Of a stretch of 9,759 nt of DNA, positions 1 through 6,400 are shown in pieces; position 1 is the first letter of the stretch, and each line of letters starts with the position of its first letter. This DNA comes from Erythrobacter sp. (GTDB lineage: Bacteria; Pseudomonadota; Alphaproteobacteria; Sphingomonadales; Sphingomonadaceae): positions 1 through 9,759 of the forward strand of contig JANQTR010000244.1 of assembly GCA_030731635.1 (NCBI GenBank), given 5' to 3'. The position numbers and the translations under genes were made by a program. The notes beneath the pieces were generated by a model that had not been told where the DNA came from, did no database searches, and worked only from the letters and a program-made list of their open reading frames with translations.

Positions 1-254
1 TCCCCCAAAGGCTTGTCCCCCAGCAATTCGGGGGTGCTTTCGAGAGGGGCCGGGTCCTCCTCTGCCAGCAGCCGCCGCGCCGCTTCCCGGCTGCTGGTCA
101 CGCCCAGTTTGCGCCGCGCATCACGCAGCCGCTCGTTGATGGTGTGGACCGACAGGCCAAGCTCCTGCGCCGAGGATTTGGCATCATGCCCCCGCAGGAT
201 CAGCCGCAGCGTGTCCTTTTCCTTGTCGGTCAGGGTGTCGATGCCGGTGGTCAT
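1..254 (-). CDS. GerE/LuxR-type helix-turn-helix transcriptional regulator (partial, 3' end off window)
   Basis: The minus strand reads from ATG at 254-252 as MTTGIDTLTDKEKDTLRLIL and onward for 84 residues to the window edge with no stop. Residues about 8-63 form a GerE-type DNA-binding domain: the opening LTDKEKDTLRLI, the turn region GHDAKSSAQELGLSVHTIN, and the recognition helix with ERLRDARRKLGV, followed by SREAARRLL. In LuxR-like families this domain binds promoter DNA. Here it sits at the N-terminus with no receiver or autoinducer domain before it, unlike classical response regulators. What follows the acidic, proline-containing linker (after residue 64) lies outside the window; similar sphingomonad proteins often carry a C-terminal membrane or sensor part, but that is inference. 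No strong Shine-Dalgarno sequence precedes the ATG. The domain call is secure; the target genes are unknown. Confidence 0.85.
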   Translation of the reverse strand, partial: MTTGIDTLTDKEKDTLRLILRGHDAKSSAQELGLSVHTINERLRDARRKLGVTSSREAARRLLAEEDPAPLESTPELLGDKPLG

Positions 255-267
255 GGGAGAGGTTTAG

Positions 268-408
268 GGCGCGCGCGGAAGGCGGGCCACCCCGAATTTT
301 TTGGATCGCCGACGGGGGCCGGATGCCGTCATCTCTGCCGCGCCCGGCTGGTCGGAGCGCGAACCGAAATTCTACCCCGAATATGTCGACGACTTCGAGG
401 CGGCGTGA
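268..408 (+). pseudogene. Possible 3' remnant of an unidentified gene
   Basis: A plus-strand frame opens after a stop at 265-267 and closes with TGA at 406-408. The last 27 codons encode AVISAAPGWSEREPKFYPEY followed by VDDFEAA. About 22 of these 27 codons end in G or C and the composition is protein-like, whereas the upstream part (RRATPNFLDRRRGPD) looks less coding. There is no ATG or GTG start in a sensible place and no ribosome binding site, so this may be the surviving tail of a degraded gene. The family is not recognised. The tail lies antisense to the last 12 codons of the unknown minus-strand gene ending at 372. Chance openness in GC-rich DNA is the main alternative. Confidence 0.25.
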
Positions 409-1244
409 GGCGGGCTGCGAAAGAAGCCTTCCCGAAAAACTGCTCTTGACCGATTTCGCGCTGCCGCGACCCCAGTCTGATCGCGCATGTCGGCCGACAG
501 CTGAATAATCGTTCTTTCGCGCCTCTGCTTTACGCGGAATAGCAGATCCTCTGCTTGGGCCTCACAGAACTGGCCGTCAAACTCGCGCCCAAGGCAGCTC
601 AGCCACGGCAATTCGGGTAGGTGCCGATAGGTTCGCCGACCTGCAACATCGAAGCTGTCCGGCTGTGTCGTAGCGCCGGTGATGGTTCGACTTCTCGTGA
701 ACCAGAATTCGCCAGCAAAGGCATCCGTGTAGCAGGTAACGGCTTCATAGCCTCCTGCCGTACCGATTTCCGCGCCCGAGATGGGTATCTCGAACAGGTC
801 GAGCATCGCGAAGGACGGTTCGAAAAGATCGACCAGCTCCTCGAAGAAGTCGGCCCAATTGAGTTTCCAGGTAGCGTGGCACCGGAGCAACACGGCGTTA
901 TTGCCGCGTGGGTCGCTTTCCGGGTGGGGCATGAACTTACCCCGAGACTTCAAGGTACGGTCGCGTGACCAATCGACCGGTTGCCGGTAATTGCCGCGCT
1001 CAATGACCGGGCTTGACTTGCTGCGACCTTCGCGACGCTCGAATGCCGTTTCCGACCGCCATACCGAAGCGAAATCGGCACTTCCTTCGATCGGCTGGGC
1101 AGTACCCCATAACCATAACCGCGCTTTCGTCGGGGCGAGCGAAACGGGCTGTGACGCGAGAAGGTCGTAGAAGGCGCTACCGAAATCTGCGGTCCAGATA
1201 TCCTTGTATGTGGTGATCCCAATTCCGACGACGGGAGGTGCCAT
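372..1244 (-). CDS. Hypothetical protein, 290 aa, downstream of the acyl-CoA synthetase gene
   Basis: ATG at 1244-1242 lies only 8 bases after the stop of the upstream acyl-CoA synthetase gene, and the frame stays open for 290 codons to TAG at 374-372. I do not recognise the family. The protein appears soluble: no signal peptide or membrane segment is visible. It is rich in Trp, Phe and acidic residues, with stretches such as WKLNWADFFEELVDLFEPSF and LPELPWLSCLGREFDGQF that read as a folded domain (residues about 1-250). The last roughly 35 residues are basic and Ser-rich (ARNRSRAVFREGFFRSPPHA) and overlap a coding-like tail on the other strand, so the natural C-terminus may have been lost and replaced by read-through. 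GC content is about 58% in sampled lines, somewhat below the neighbouring enzymes, which fits acquisition but does not prove it. The Trp-rich layout loosely recalls contact-toxin immunity proteins, but no diagnostic motif was seen. Reality of the gene is likely; function is unknown. Confidence 0.6.
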   Translation of the reverse strand: MAPPVVGIGITTYKDIWTADFGSAFYDLLASQPVSLAPTKARLWLWGTAQPIEGSADFASVWRSETAFERREGRSKSSPVIERGNYRQPVDWSRDRTLKSRGKFMPHPESDPRGNNAVLLRCHATWKLNWADFFEELVDLFEPSFAMLDLFEIPISGAEIGTAGGYEAVTCYTDAFAGEFWFTRSRTITGATTQPDSFDVAGRRTYRHLPELPWLSCLGREFDGQFCEAQAEDLLFRVKQRRERTIIQLSADMRDQTGVAAARNRSRAVFREGFFRSPPHAASKSSTYSG

Positions 1245-1252
1245 GCTCCGCC

Positions 1253-3112
1253 CTAACCCCGGTACAACCCATCCACCCGTTCCTGATACCGTTCGCGGAT
1301 CTTGTGACGCCTGATCTTCATGCTCGGCGTCATTTCCTCGTTTTCGATGGAGAACGCCTCATCCGCAAAAGCGAACTGGCGCACTTTCTCGATCACTGAC
1401 AGGTCGGCATTGGTGCGGTCGACCGCCGCGCGCACAGCGTTCTTGAAGGCGGGGAGTTCCTGCAACGCCTTCAGGTCGAACTTCTCGCCATTGGCCCGCG
1501 CCCATTCCACCGCCCATTCGGCGTCAGGCACGATCAATCCGACAACATAAGGCCGCTTGTCCCCGCTCACCATCGCCTGCGCGATTTCGGGCTGGAGCGT
1601 CAGCATCCCTTCGACCTTTTGCGGGGCGATATTGTCGCCCTTGTCGTTGATGATCATGTCTTTCTTACGGTCGGTGATGACGATCCGGCCCTTGTGGTCG
1701 AAATGGCCGATATCGCCGGTATGCAGCCAGCCGTCTTTCAGTGTGCGCGCGGTTTCCGCATCGTTGCGCCAATAGCCGTGCATTACCAATTCGCCGCGCA
1801 CCAGCAGCTCGCCATCTTCGGCAACACGCACCTCAACCCCGCGCAAAGGCGGGCCGACGGTGTCCATCTTCAGTCCGACCTTGGGCCGGTTACAGCTGAT
1901 CACCGGACCGGCTTCGGTCTGCCCGTAGCCTTGCAGCATGGTGAGGCCCACCGCGTCGAAGAAATTGCCGACTTCGGGGTTCAATGGCGCGCCGCCCGAT
2001 ACCATCGCCTTGATCCGCCCGCCGAACTTGGCGCGGATTTTGGGGCGGAACGCCTTTTCGACGAGGAAATCCAAAGGCCGATCACGGAGGCGTTTTTTGC
2101 CGCCGCGCGATTTCTCGGTGATCTTCAGCGCGCTGTCCATCATGAAATTGGCGGCTTTACCCTGCTTTTCGACCTGCTTCATGATCCGGGTGCGCAGCAC
2201 TTCGAACAGACGCGGGACGACGACCATAAAGGTCGGGCGCGTTTCCTCGATGTTGCTAGCGAGCTTTTCGAGGCCTTCGGAATAGAAGATTTCCGCACCC
2301 ACGCCGATGGGCAGATATTGCCCGCCAGTGTGTTCATAAGCGTGGGAGAGCGGCAGGAACGACAGGAAGCGTTCGGTGCCTAGCCCGAAATCGTTGATCA
2401 GAACCTCTGCCGCACCTGCCGCATTGCACAGGATCATGCCGTGGTGCTGCATCACCCCGCGCGGGGCGCCGCCGGTGCCGCTGGTGTAGATCAGGCAGGC
2501 GGTGTCATCGCGGGTTATCGCGGCGATCCGCGCATCGACCGCCGCGCGTGCGGCTGCCGCATCGCCCACGGTCAGCGCGGCCCAATCGTGATATTCAAAG
2601 CTGCCCGATTGCTGGCGCTTCAGGTTATCGATCCCGATCACGTGTTCCACCAGCCCGGTCTGCCCAATCGCACCGACCAGCGGGGCAAGCAGCTTCTCGT
2701 TGGAGACAAACACTGCCTGCGCACCCGAATTGTCGAGGATATGCGCATGGTCGCGGCGGGTGTTGGTGATGTAGGTCGGCACGGTAATCCCGCCTGCCGC
2801 CATGATCGCAAGGTCGGCAATGCACCATTCGGGGCGGTTTTCGGATACCAGTGCCACCCGGTTCCCATTTTCAAGCCCCATCGCGCGCAAGGCTTCGGCC
2901 AGCAGGCACACCTGCTCAGCCGCCGAGCGCCAGCTTTGCGTCACCCACTGCCCGCCGGTCTTGTGGCCAAGGAAGGGCGCGTCACCCTTTTCATCGGCGC
3001 GTTTCAAAAACAGCGCGACAAGGTTGGGGGCGCCGTCGATATCCTGCAACAGCGGGTGGTCCGCCGGGTTGACGACCGCGCGGGCGGCATGGTGCAGCGT
3101 GGGGGAATGCAC
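1253..3112 (-). CDS. Long-chain acyl-CoA synthetase (AMP-dependent synthetase/ligase, FadD15-like)
   Basis: Full-length ANL-superfamily adenylating enzyme that activates fatty acids with ATP and CoA to acyl-CoA (EC 6.2.1.3 type), feeding beta-oxidation or lipid synthesis. Counting from a GTG start at 3112 it has 619 residues. The ATP-binding A3 loop is YTSGTGGAPRGV (about 209-220), A5 is GYGQTEAGP (395-403), and A7/A8 are GWLHTGDIG and GRIVITDRKKDMII (461-488). GDNIAPQKVEGML follows, and the C-terminal A10 catalytic lysine is in TPSMKIRR (Lys 599). The usual Lys of A3 is Arg here. No ATG is available at the N-terminus. A strong AGGAG (3126-3122) lies 9 bases before GTG 3112 but only 3 bases before an in-frame TTG at 3118, so GTG is preferred; TTG would add two residues. 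The ggt gene ends 120 bases upstream. A weak -10-like TCTAAT (minus strand, 3185-3180) is the only promoter hint in that gap. Confidence 0.93.
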   Translation of the reverse strand: MHSPTLHHAARAVVNPADHPLLQDIDGAPNLVALFLKRADEKGDAPFLGHKTGGQWVTQSWRSAAEQVCLLAEALRAMGLENGNRVALVSENRPEWCIADLAIMAAGGITVPTYITNTRRDHAHILDNSGAQAVFVSNEKLLAPLVGAIGQTGLVEHVIGIDNLKRQQSGSFEYHDWAALTVGDAAAARAAVDARIAAITRDDTACLIYTSGTGGAPRGVMQHHGMILCNAAGAAEVLINDFGLGTERFLSFLPLSHAYEHTGGQYLPIGVGAEIFYSEGLEKLASNIEETRPTFMVVVPRLFEVLRTRIMKQVEKQGKAANFMMDSALKITEKSRGGKKRLRDRPLDFLVEKAFRPKIRAKFGGRIKAMVSGGAPLNPEVGNFFDAVGLTMLQGYGQTEAGPVISCNRPKVGLKMDTVGPPLRGVEVRVAEDGELLVRGELVMHGYWRNDAETARTLKDGWLHTGDIGHFDHKGRIVITDRKKDMIINDKGDNIAPQKVEGMLTLQPEIAQAMVSGDKRPYVVGLIVPDAEWAVEWARANGEKFDLKALQELPAFKNAVRAAVDRTNADLSVIEKVRQFAFADEAFSIENEEMTPSMKIRRHKIRERYQERVDGLYRG

Positions 3113-3121
3113 TGGCAAAGG

Positions 3122-3126
3122 CTCCT
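3122..3126 (-). promoter_or_regulatory. Ribosome binding site deciding the acyl-CoA synthetase start
   Basis: On the minus strand AGGAG lies at 3126-3122. Spacing is 9 bases to GTG at 3112 and 3 bases to TTG at 3118. The first is near the usual optimum, so GTG is the better start. Confidence 0.6.
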
Positions 3127-3238
3127 GATCCCTTCGGAATATCGGTCGCTGGTTTTGTTGCGACCCTTATGCCTGCCAGATTAGAACCTGTTCGCCGTAG
3201 CGGCAAGCGGGCAGGTCAGGCGATGTCTGCAACCCGGA

Positions 3239-4957
3239 CTACTCGTAGTCGAGTTTGCCCTTCAGACGCGGATCCACCGCAACCTCCCAGCTGCCATCGG
3301 TCAGACGGCGCAGCGCATTGGCCTTCAAAGGTGGGCTGGCATCGCGGACAGTGGCGTGGCCCAGCGCCTTGAGGGCATCAACCAGGCCCGGCGGCGCGGT
3401 TTCGGGCTCGACCACCACGACATCGCCGAAGGACATGACAAAAGGCATCCCCAGCGCGTCAGGTGCGCTCATACCGAAATCCAGCACTCCGATGATCGAA
3501 CGCGCGACCTGCACCGGAATGGTCGGCCCGCCTGCGGCCCCGATCACCAGCACGATGCGGCCATCAGCGTCATAAACAATCGTCGGCGCCATCGATGATC
3601 GCGGACGCTTGCCACCTTCGACCCGGTTGGCGACCGGCTTGCCGTTCTCTTCGGGCGTGAGGGTGAAATCGGTCAATTCGTTGTTGAGGTAGAACCCGCC
3701 ATAAAACAGCCCCGATCCGAATGCGCCTTCCACGGTGGAGGTGTAGCTGACAGCGTTACCGGCGGCATCTGTCACTGCAAAATGGGTGGTGCCGTTTTCG
3801 GGCTCCTCTGGCCCGTCCCCTCGGGCGAGCGGCGCGCCGGGGGGCACGCCGGCTTCGACCTTGCCCAGCGTGGTGTCGGGCGAAATCAGCGCCGAGCGGC
3901 TGGCGATATAGCCTGCGTTGACCAGCCCTGCGACCGGCACGTCGACGAAATCGGCATCGCCAGAATAAAGCTCGCGGTCAGCATAGGCGACGCGCTGGCT
4001 TTCGACGAACAGGTGCCAGAACGTGGGGTTCTGCGGGCCGAGCGCGCTCAGATCAAACCGTTCAAGCTGACCGAGCATCTGCGCCACTGCGACCCCGCCT
4101 GAAGATGGCGGCCCCATGCCGCAGACGCGGTAAACGCGGTAGGGAGCGCAGACGGGCTCGCGCTGTTTTGCCACATAGGCGCGCACGTCAGCCTCGGTCA
4201 TCGACCCGTCTTGCGGAGTTGCCTCGGCGACCCAGCGAGCAAGACTGGCAGCGTTGCGGCCATACATCGCCTCTGGCCCTTCCTTGGCAAGATCAGTCAG
4301 CGTCCCGGCAAGATCGGGATTGCGCACCAAGGCGCCGACCGGCAGTGCCTCGCCATCCGGGCCGAAGAACACGCGCCGCGCTTCGCTGTCGCGGTCAGCC
4401 CTGCCCTTGTTCTGGGAAAGCGACTCGTTGAGCCGCCGGTTCATCACGAAGCCATCGCGGGCGAGCGCAATCGCAGGCTCGAACAGCTTGGCCCAAGGCA
4501 GTTTGCCGTGTTCAGCATGGGCCTTTGCGGCGAGCGCAATATTGCCGGGAATGCCGACGCTGAGGCCCGAAAACACGCGCACGTCGCGCGCCAGCACCTT
4601 GCCATCAGCGTCGAGAAAACGGGTCGGCGTGGCGCTGGCAGGCGCTGTCTCACGCCCATCAATGGTCAGCAATGCGCCGGTTGCACCATCGGCATACAGC
4701 ATGAACCCGCCGCCGCCGATGCCTGAACTTTGCGGTTCGACCACAGTCAGCGCCAGCATCACCGCGATGGCGGCATCGGTGGCCGAGCCGCCTTGCGCGA
4801 GCATTGCCTCACCCGCTGCGGTCGCGCGCGGATCGGCGCTGCTGACCGCCCCGGTTGCGACAACAGCAGGCGCCGCAAGCTGCGGGGCGACGGGGCTTTC
4901 AGCACAGGCTGCAAGAGCGAGCGCGAAGGGGGCGATCAAAGCAAGAGAGAAGCGCAT
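3239..4957 (-). CDS. ggt: Gamma-glutamyltranspeptidase (glutathione hydrolase), predicted lipoprotein
   Basis: A 572-residue Ntn-hydrolase of the GGT family, which cleaves gamma-glutamyl bonds of glutathione and related compounds and transfers or hydrolyses the glutamyl group. The N-terminus MRFSLALIAPFALALAAC is a signal peptide ending in a lipobox (LAAC), so the protein is probably exported and lipid-anchored at Cys 18. The family's substrate-binding Arg is in IDGRETAP (Arg 102). Autocleavage into large and small subunits is expected before the nucleophile Thr 390 in NGTTHFAVTD. Downstream are the Ser-Ser pair in KRPRSSMAPTIV (454-455) and the Gly-Gly oxyanion site in GAAGGPTIPVQ (476-477). 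All catalytic elements are present and the length is normal. ATG 4957 is chosen because it begins the signal peptide exactly. The frame extends to 5008, but that would place 17 non-signal residues ahead of it and overlap pyrD. The start lies 10 bases after the pyrD stop, suggesting co-transcription. Confidence 0.95.
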   Translation of the reverse strand: MRFSLALIAPFALALAACAESPVAPQLAAPAVVATGAVSSADPRATAAGEAMLAQGGSATDAAIAVMLALTVVEPQSSGIGGGGFMLYADGATGALLTIDGRETAPASATPTRFLDADGKVLARDVRVFSGLSVGIPGNIALAAKAHAEHGKLPWAKLFEPAIALARDGFVMNRRLNESLSQNKGRADRDSEARRVFFGPDGEALPVGALVRNPDLAGTLTDLAKEGPEAMYGRNAASLARWVAEATPQDGSMTEADVRAYVAKQREPVCAPYRVYRVCGMGPPSSGGVAVAQMLGQLERFDLSALGPQNPTFWHLFVESQRVAYADRELYSGDADFVDVPVAGLVNAGYIASRSALISPDTTLGKVEAGVPPGAPLARGDGPEEPENGTTHFAVTDAAGNAVSYTSTVEGAFGSGLFYGGFYLNNELTDFTLTPEENGKPVANRVEGGKRPRSSMAPTIVYDADGRIVLVIGAAGGPTIPVQVARSIIGVLDFGMSAPDALGMPFVMSFGDVVVVEPETAPPGLVDALKALGHATVRDASPPLKANALRRLTDGSWEVAVDPRLKGKLDYE

Positions 4958-4967
4958 GGGAGCCGTG

Positions 4968-6011
4968 CTATTCGCTCCCGACGGCTTCGGCAATGGTGGT
5001 AAAGCCATCGCGCCGCATCAGCGCATCCAGCCTGCGCGCAATCCGGCCGCCAAGGCCGGGGCCTTCGTAAACCATCGCCGAATAAAGCTGCACCAACGAT
5101 GCGCCGGCGCGGATGCGCTCCCACGCGTGCTCGGCAGTTGCGATGCCGCCCACCCCGACCAGCGGGATCCCGCCGCCGGTGGCCTTGCGAAAATCGCGGA
5201 TACGCTGGGTAGCAAGACTGCGCAGCGGCGCGCCTGACAGCCCGCCCGTCTCGCCCGCATGATGCGAGCGCAACTCGGGCCGCGAAATCGTGGTGTTCGA
5301 GACGACCAGCGCGCCAAGCTGCTTGTCGAGCGCGATCCGGGCAATCGCGTCGATATCAGCAGCCTCCAGATCAGGCGCGACCTTGAGGAATATCGGCGGC
5401 AGCGTTTCGCTCGCGCTTTCCGCTCGCGCCGCGATGACGGCATCGATCAGTGCAGCCAACGCCCCTTCGTCCTGCAAGGCGCGCAGTCCCGGAGTGTTGG
5501 GACTGGACACATTCACGCATAGATAGCTTGCAAACGGGGCCATCATTTTCGCCATCACCGCATAATCGGCGATGCGGTCAGGCGAGTCCTTGTTAGCGCC
5601 GATATTCACTCCAACGATACCGGGCTGCTCAGCGCGCGCGCTGAGCCGTTGCAACGCCGCCGCACCGCCAGAATTGTTGAACCCCATGCGGTTGATAACC
5701 GCCTGATCTTCGACCAATCGGAACAGGCGCGGCTTGGGGTTGCCTGTCTGCGGCAAGGGCGTGATCGAGCCGACTTCCGTGAACCCGAAGCCAAGTCCCA
5801 GCAGCGCATCGGGCACCTCGGCATCCTTGTCGAACCCCGCTGCCACACCAACCGGGTTAGGGAAGGTCAGCCCCGCCACAGTCGTCGCCAAGCGGTCCGG
5901 CAAAGGCATCGGCCCGCGCAGTGGTAGGGCGGAAAGCACGCGGATTGCGAGGCGGTGCCCGGTCTCCGAATCGAGTGCGAAAATGGCGGGCCTGATCAGA
6001 CGAAAGAGCAT
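4968..6011 (-). CDS. pyrD: Dihydroorotate dehydrogenase (quinone), class 2
   Basis: A 347-residue FMN enzyme oxidising dihydroorotate to orotate, the fourth step of pyrimidine synthesis, with electrons passed to membrane quinone. The N-terminal helix MLFRLIRPAIFALDSETGHR is the membrane-associating quinone-site extension that marks class 2. The barrel follows with FGFTEVGSITPLPQTGNPKP, RLFRLVEDQAVINRMGFNNS, GVNIGANKDS and the catalytic-serine motif NVSSPNTPGLR (Ser 170, flanked by Asn 167 and Asn 172). FLKVAPDL, VVSNTTISRP, GGLSGAPLR and the FMN-phosphate loop LVGVGGIATAEHAWERIRAG complete it. Length and all motifs are typical, so it should be functional. ATG 6011 starts the expected N-terminal helix; no strong Shine-Dalgarno sequence precedes it. 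It heads the minus-strand series. Its promoter must lie in 6012-6275, but no convincing -35/-10 pair was found on that strand. Confidence 0.97.
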   Translation of the reverse strand: MLFRLIRPAIFALDSETGHRLAIRVLSALPLRGPMPLPDRLATTVAGLTFPNPVGVAAGFDKDAEVPDALLGLGFGFTEVGSITPLPQTGNPKPRLFRLVEDQAVINRMGFNNSGGAAALQRLSARAEQPGIVGVNIGANKDSPDRIADYAVMAKMMAPFASYLCVNVSSPNTPGLRALQDEGALAALIDAVIAARAESASETLPPIFLKVAPDLEAADIDAIARIALDKQLGALVVSNTTISRPELRSHHAGETGGLSGAPLRSLATQRIRDFRKATGGGIPLVGVGGIATAEHAWERIRAGASLVQLYSAMVYEGPGLGGRIARRLDALMRRDGFTTIAEAVGSE

Positions 6012-6022
6012 CGGCGATTCGC

Positions 6023-6250
6023 CTATGGCAGCGCAGCGGCAGTGTCGAGCATCACCGCTCCAAAATCTGTCAGTTTTGGCACGGATTCATCACTGCCGCC
6101 TGGACCAAAAACGACTTGAAAGTGACATAAACGTAGCTGCTTAACCACTGTTTCGAACGGTGCGGGGAAATACTTGTCGCTTGCATACAATCCAGCAAGC
6201 GAATCGCTGGATATACGCCTCCCTGCGACCCGAAGGGCTCGGAGCAGCAA
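6023..6250 (-). CDS. Doubtful small ORF (75 aa) upstream of pyrD
   Basis: A minus-strand frame from TTG 6250 to TAG 6025-6023 encodes 75 residues, ending in VPKLTDFGAVMLDTAAALP. A GAGGA stretch lies about 10 bases before the TTG, and the stop is 11 bases before the pyrD start, a spacing that would allow coupling. Against it: no ATG, no recognised family, AT-richer codons in the middle (for example CTA, TTA, TTT), and overlap with the hairpin-rich region that looks like structured RNA on the other strand. The more GC3-rich last 10 codons could be the tail of a degraded gene. I treat it as possible but not likely. Confidence 0.2.
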   Translation of the reverse strand: MLLRALRVAGRRISSDSLAGLYASDKYFPAPFETVVKQLRLCHFQVVFGPGGSDESVPKLTDFGAVMLDTAAALP

Positions 6251-6309
6251 TGCAAAGAGTTCCTCTACTTAGATAGGCGACGTTCCTCAGGGAACGTCGC
6301 CTTTTTTTT
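6146..6309 (+). ncRNA. Candidate structured small RNA or terminated leader upstream of the AraC gene
   Basis: No plus-strand protein gene precedes the strong terminator at 6275-6309, so a plus-strand transcript must begin between pyrD and it. The sequence folds locally by eye. CACTGT/ACGGTG (6146-6151 with 6157-6162) closes a TTCGA loop. GCGGGGA/TCCCTGC (6162-6168 with 6220-6226, one G-U pair) encloses either TCGCTTG/CAAGCGA (6177-6183 with 6196-6202) or ATCCAGC/GCTGGAT (6190-6196 with 6206-6212), which exclude each other. A further CTGC/GCAG hairpin follows around 6223-6246. A TTGAAA at 6116-6121 with a weak CTTAAC 18 bases on could start a transcript near 6150; TACAAT at 6186-6191 is an alternative -10. 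No match to 6S RNA, SRP RNA, tmRNA or RNase P was recognised. The 5' end is a guess. Confidence 0.35.
6275..6309 (+). terminator. Intrinsic (Rho-independent) terminator
   Basis: A perfect 12-base-pair stem, AGGCGACGTTCC (6275-6286) with GGAACGTCGCCT (6291-6302), closes a TCAG tetraloop and runs into eight T residues (6302-6309). The T tract is on the plus strand only, because the minus-strand side has no matching run, so it ends a rightward transcript. It lies 92 bases before the AraC-family start codon and could end a small RNA or act as an attenuator of that gene. Confidence 0.92.
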
Positions 6310-6400
6310 GGTTTCGCCTTGTCAGTCGGTCGCGATCTCCGTTTTTTGGCTAGCTTATTGTGTGTGGCAATCGTCGTGGCTTTCGTGCCATGACGAAGAA

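Larger units (their letters stand above)
6012..6400. other. 389-base intergenic region between pyrD and the first AraC gene
   Basis: This stretch separates the divergent pyrD (minus) and araC-family (plus) genes. It is about 51% GC over 6061-6300 by hand count, clearly lower than the flanking genes. It holds several hairpins on the plus strand (6146-6226), a strong plus-strand intrinsic terminator (6275-6309), and a leader-like segment (6310-6400) before the AraC start. On the minus strand a 75-codon frame with TTG start (6250-6023) stops 11 bases before pyrD and is a doubtful gene. The promoter of pyrD must also be here, but I could not place it. Confidence 0.6.

Noticed and set aside
621..968. 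115-codon plus-strand frame opposite the 290-residue hypothetical protein.
   Set aside because: It is shorter, with no ribosome binding site and less protein-like composition than the minus-strand frame, which also has operon-like spacing. Some doubt remains because neither has a known family.
1619..3184. Two long plus-strand frames opposite the acyl-CoA synthetase (1619-2383 and 2441-3184).
   Set aside because: They mirror the codon structure of the real gene, have no family motifs and no start signals.
3184..3193. GAACCTGTTC palindrome between ggt and the acyl-CoA synthetase, resembling a LexA box.
   Set aside because: Alphaproteobacterial LexA uses GTTC-N7-GTTC direct repeats and the Bacillus type needs four central bases. 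Here there are two, and no SOS gene is nearby.
3172..3215. Nested inverted repeat (CCTGCC/GGCAGG with inner GCCG-TAG-CGGC) after the ggt stop, as a possible terminator.
   Set aside because: Stems are short, the outer loop is long and neither strand has a T run after it.
4958..5008. N-terminal extension of GGT to an earlier in-frame start at 5008.
   Set aside because: It would bury the clear lipoprotein signal peptide behind 17 residues and overlap the end of pyrD.
4254..5237. 327-codon plus-strand frame opposite ggt and the end of pyrD.
   Set aside because: It crosses two well-supported genes antisense and is of Ser/Ala/Arg-rich composition typical of shadow frames.
6146..6309. Identity of the candidate RNA as 6S RNA or SRP RNA.
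   Set aside because: The size and a bubble-like closing stem suggested 6S, and CCCGAAGGG recalled the SRP tetraloop region. The expected conserved sequences and the usual gene neighbours were not found, and a terminator hairpin is not part of either core.
6308..6400. Earlier start of the first AraC protein at a TTG inside the terminator T tract.
   Set aside because: The codon lies in the terminator, has no ribosome binding site, and the extra residues do not look like AraC N-termini.
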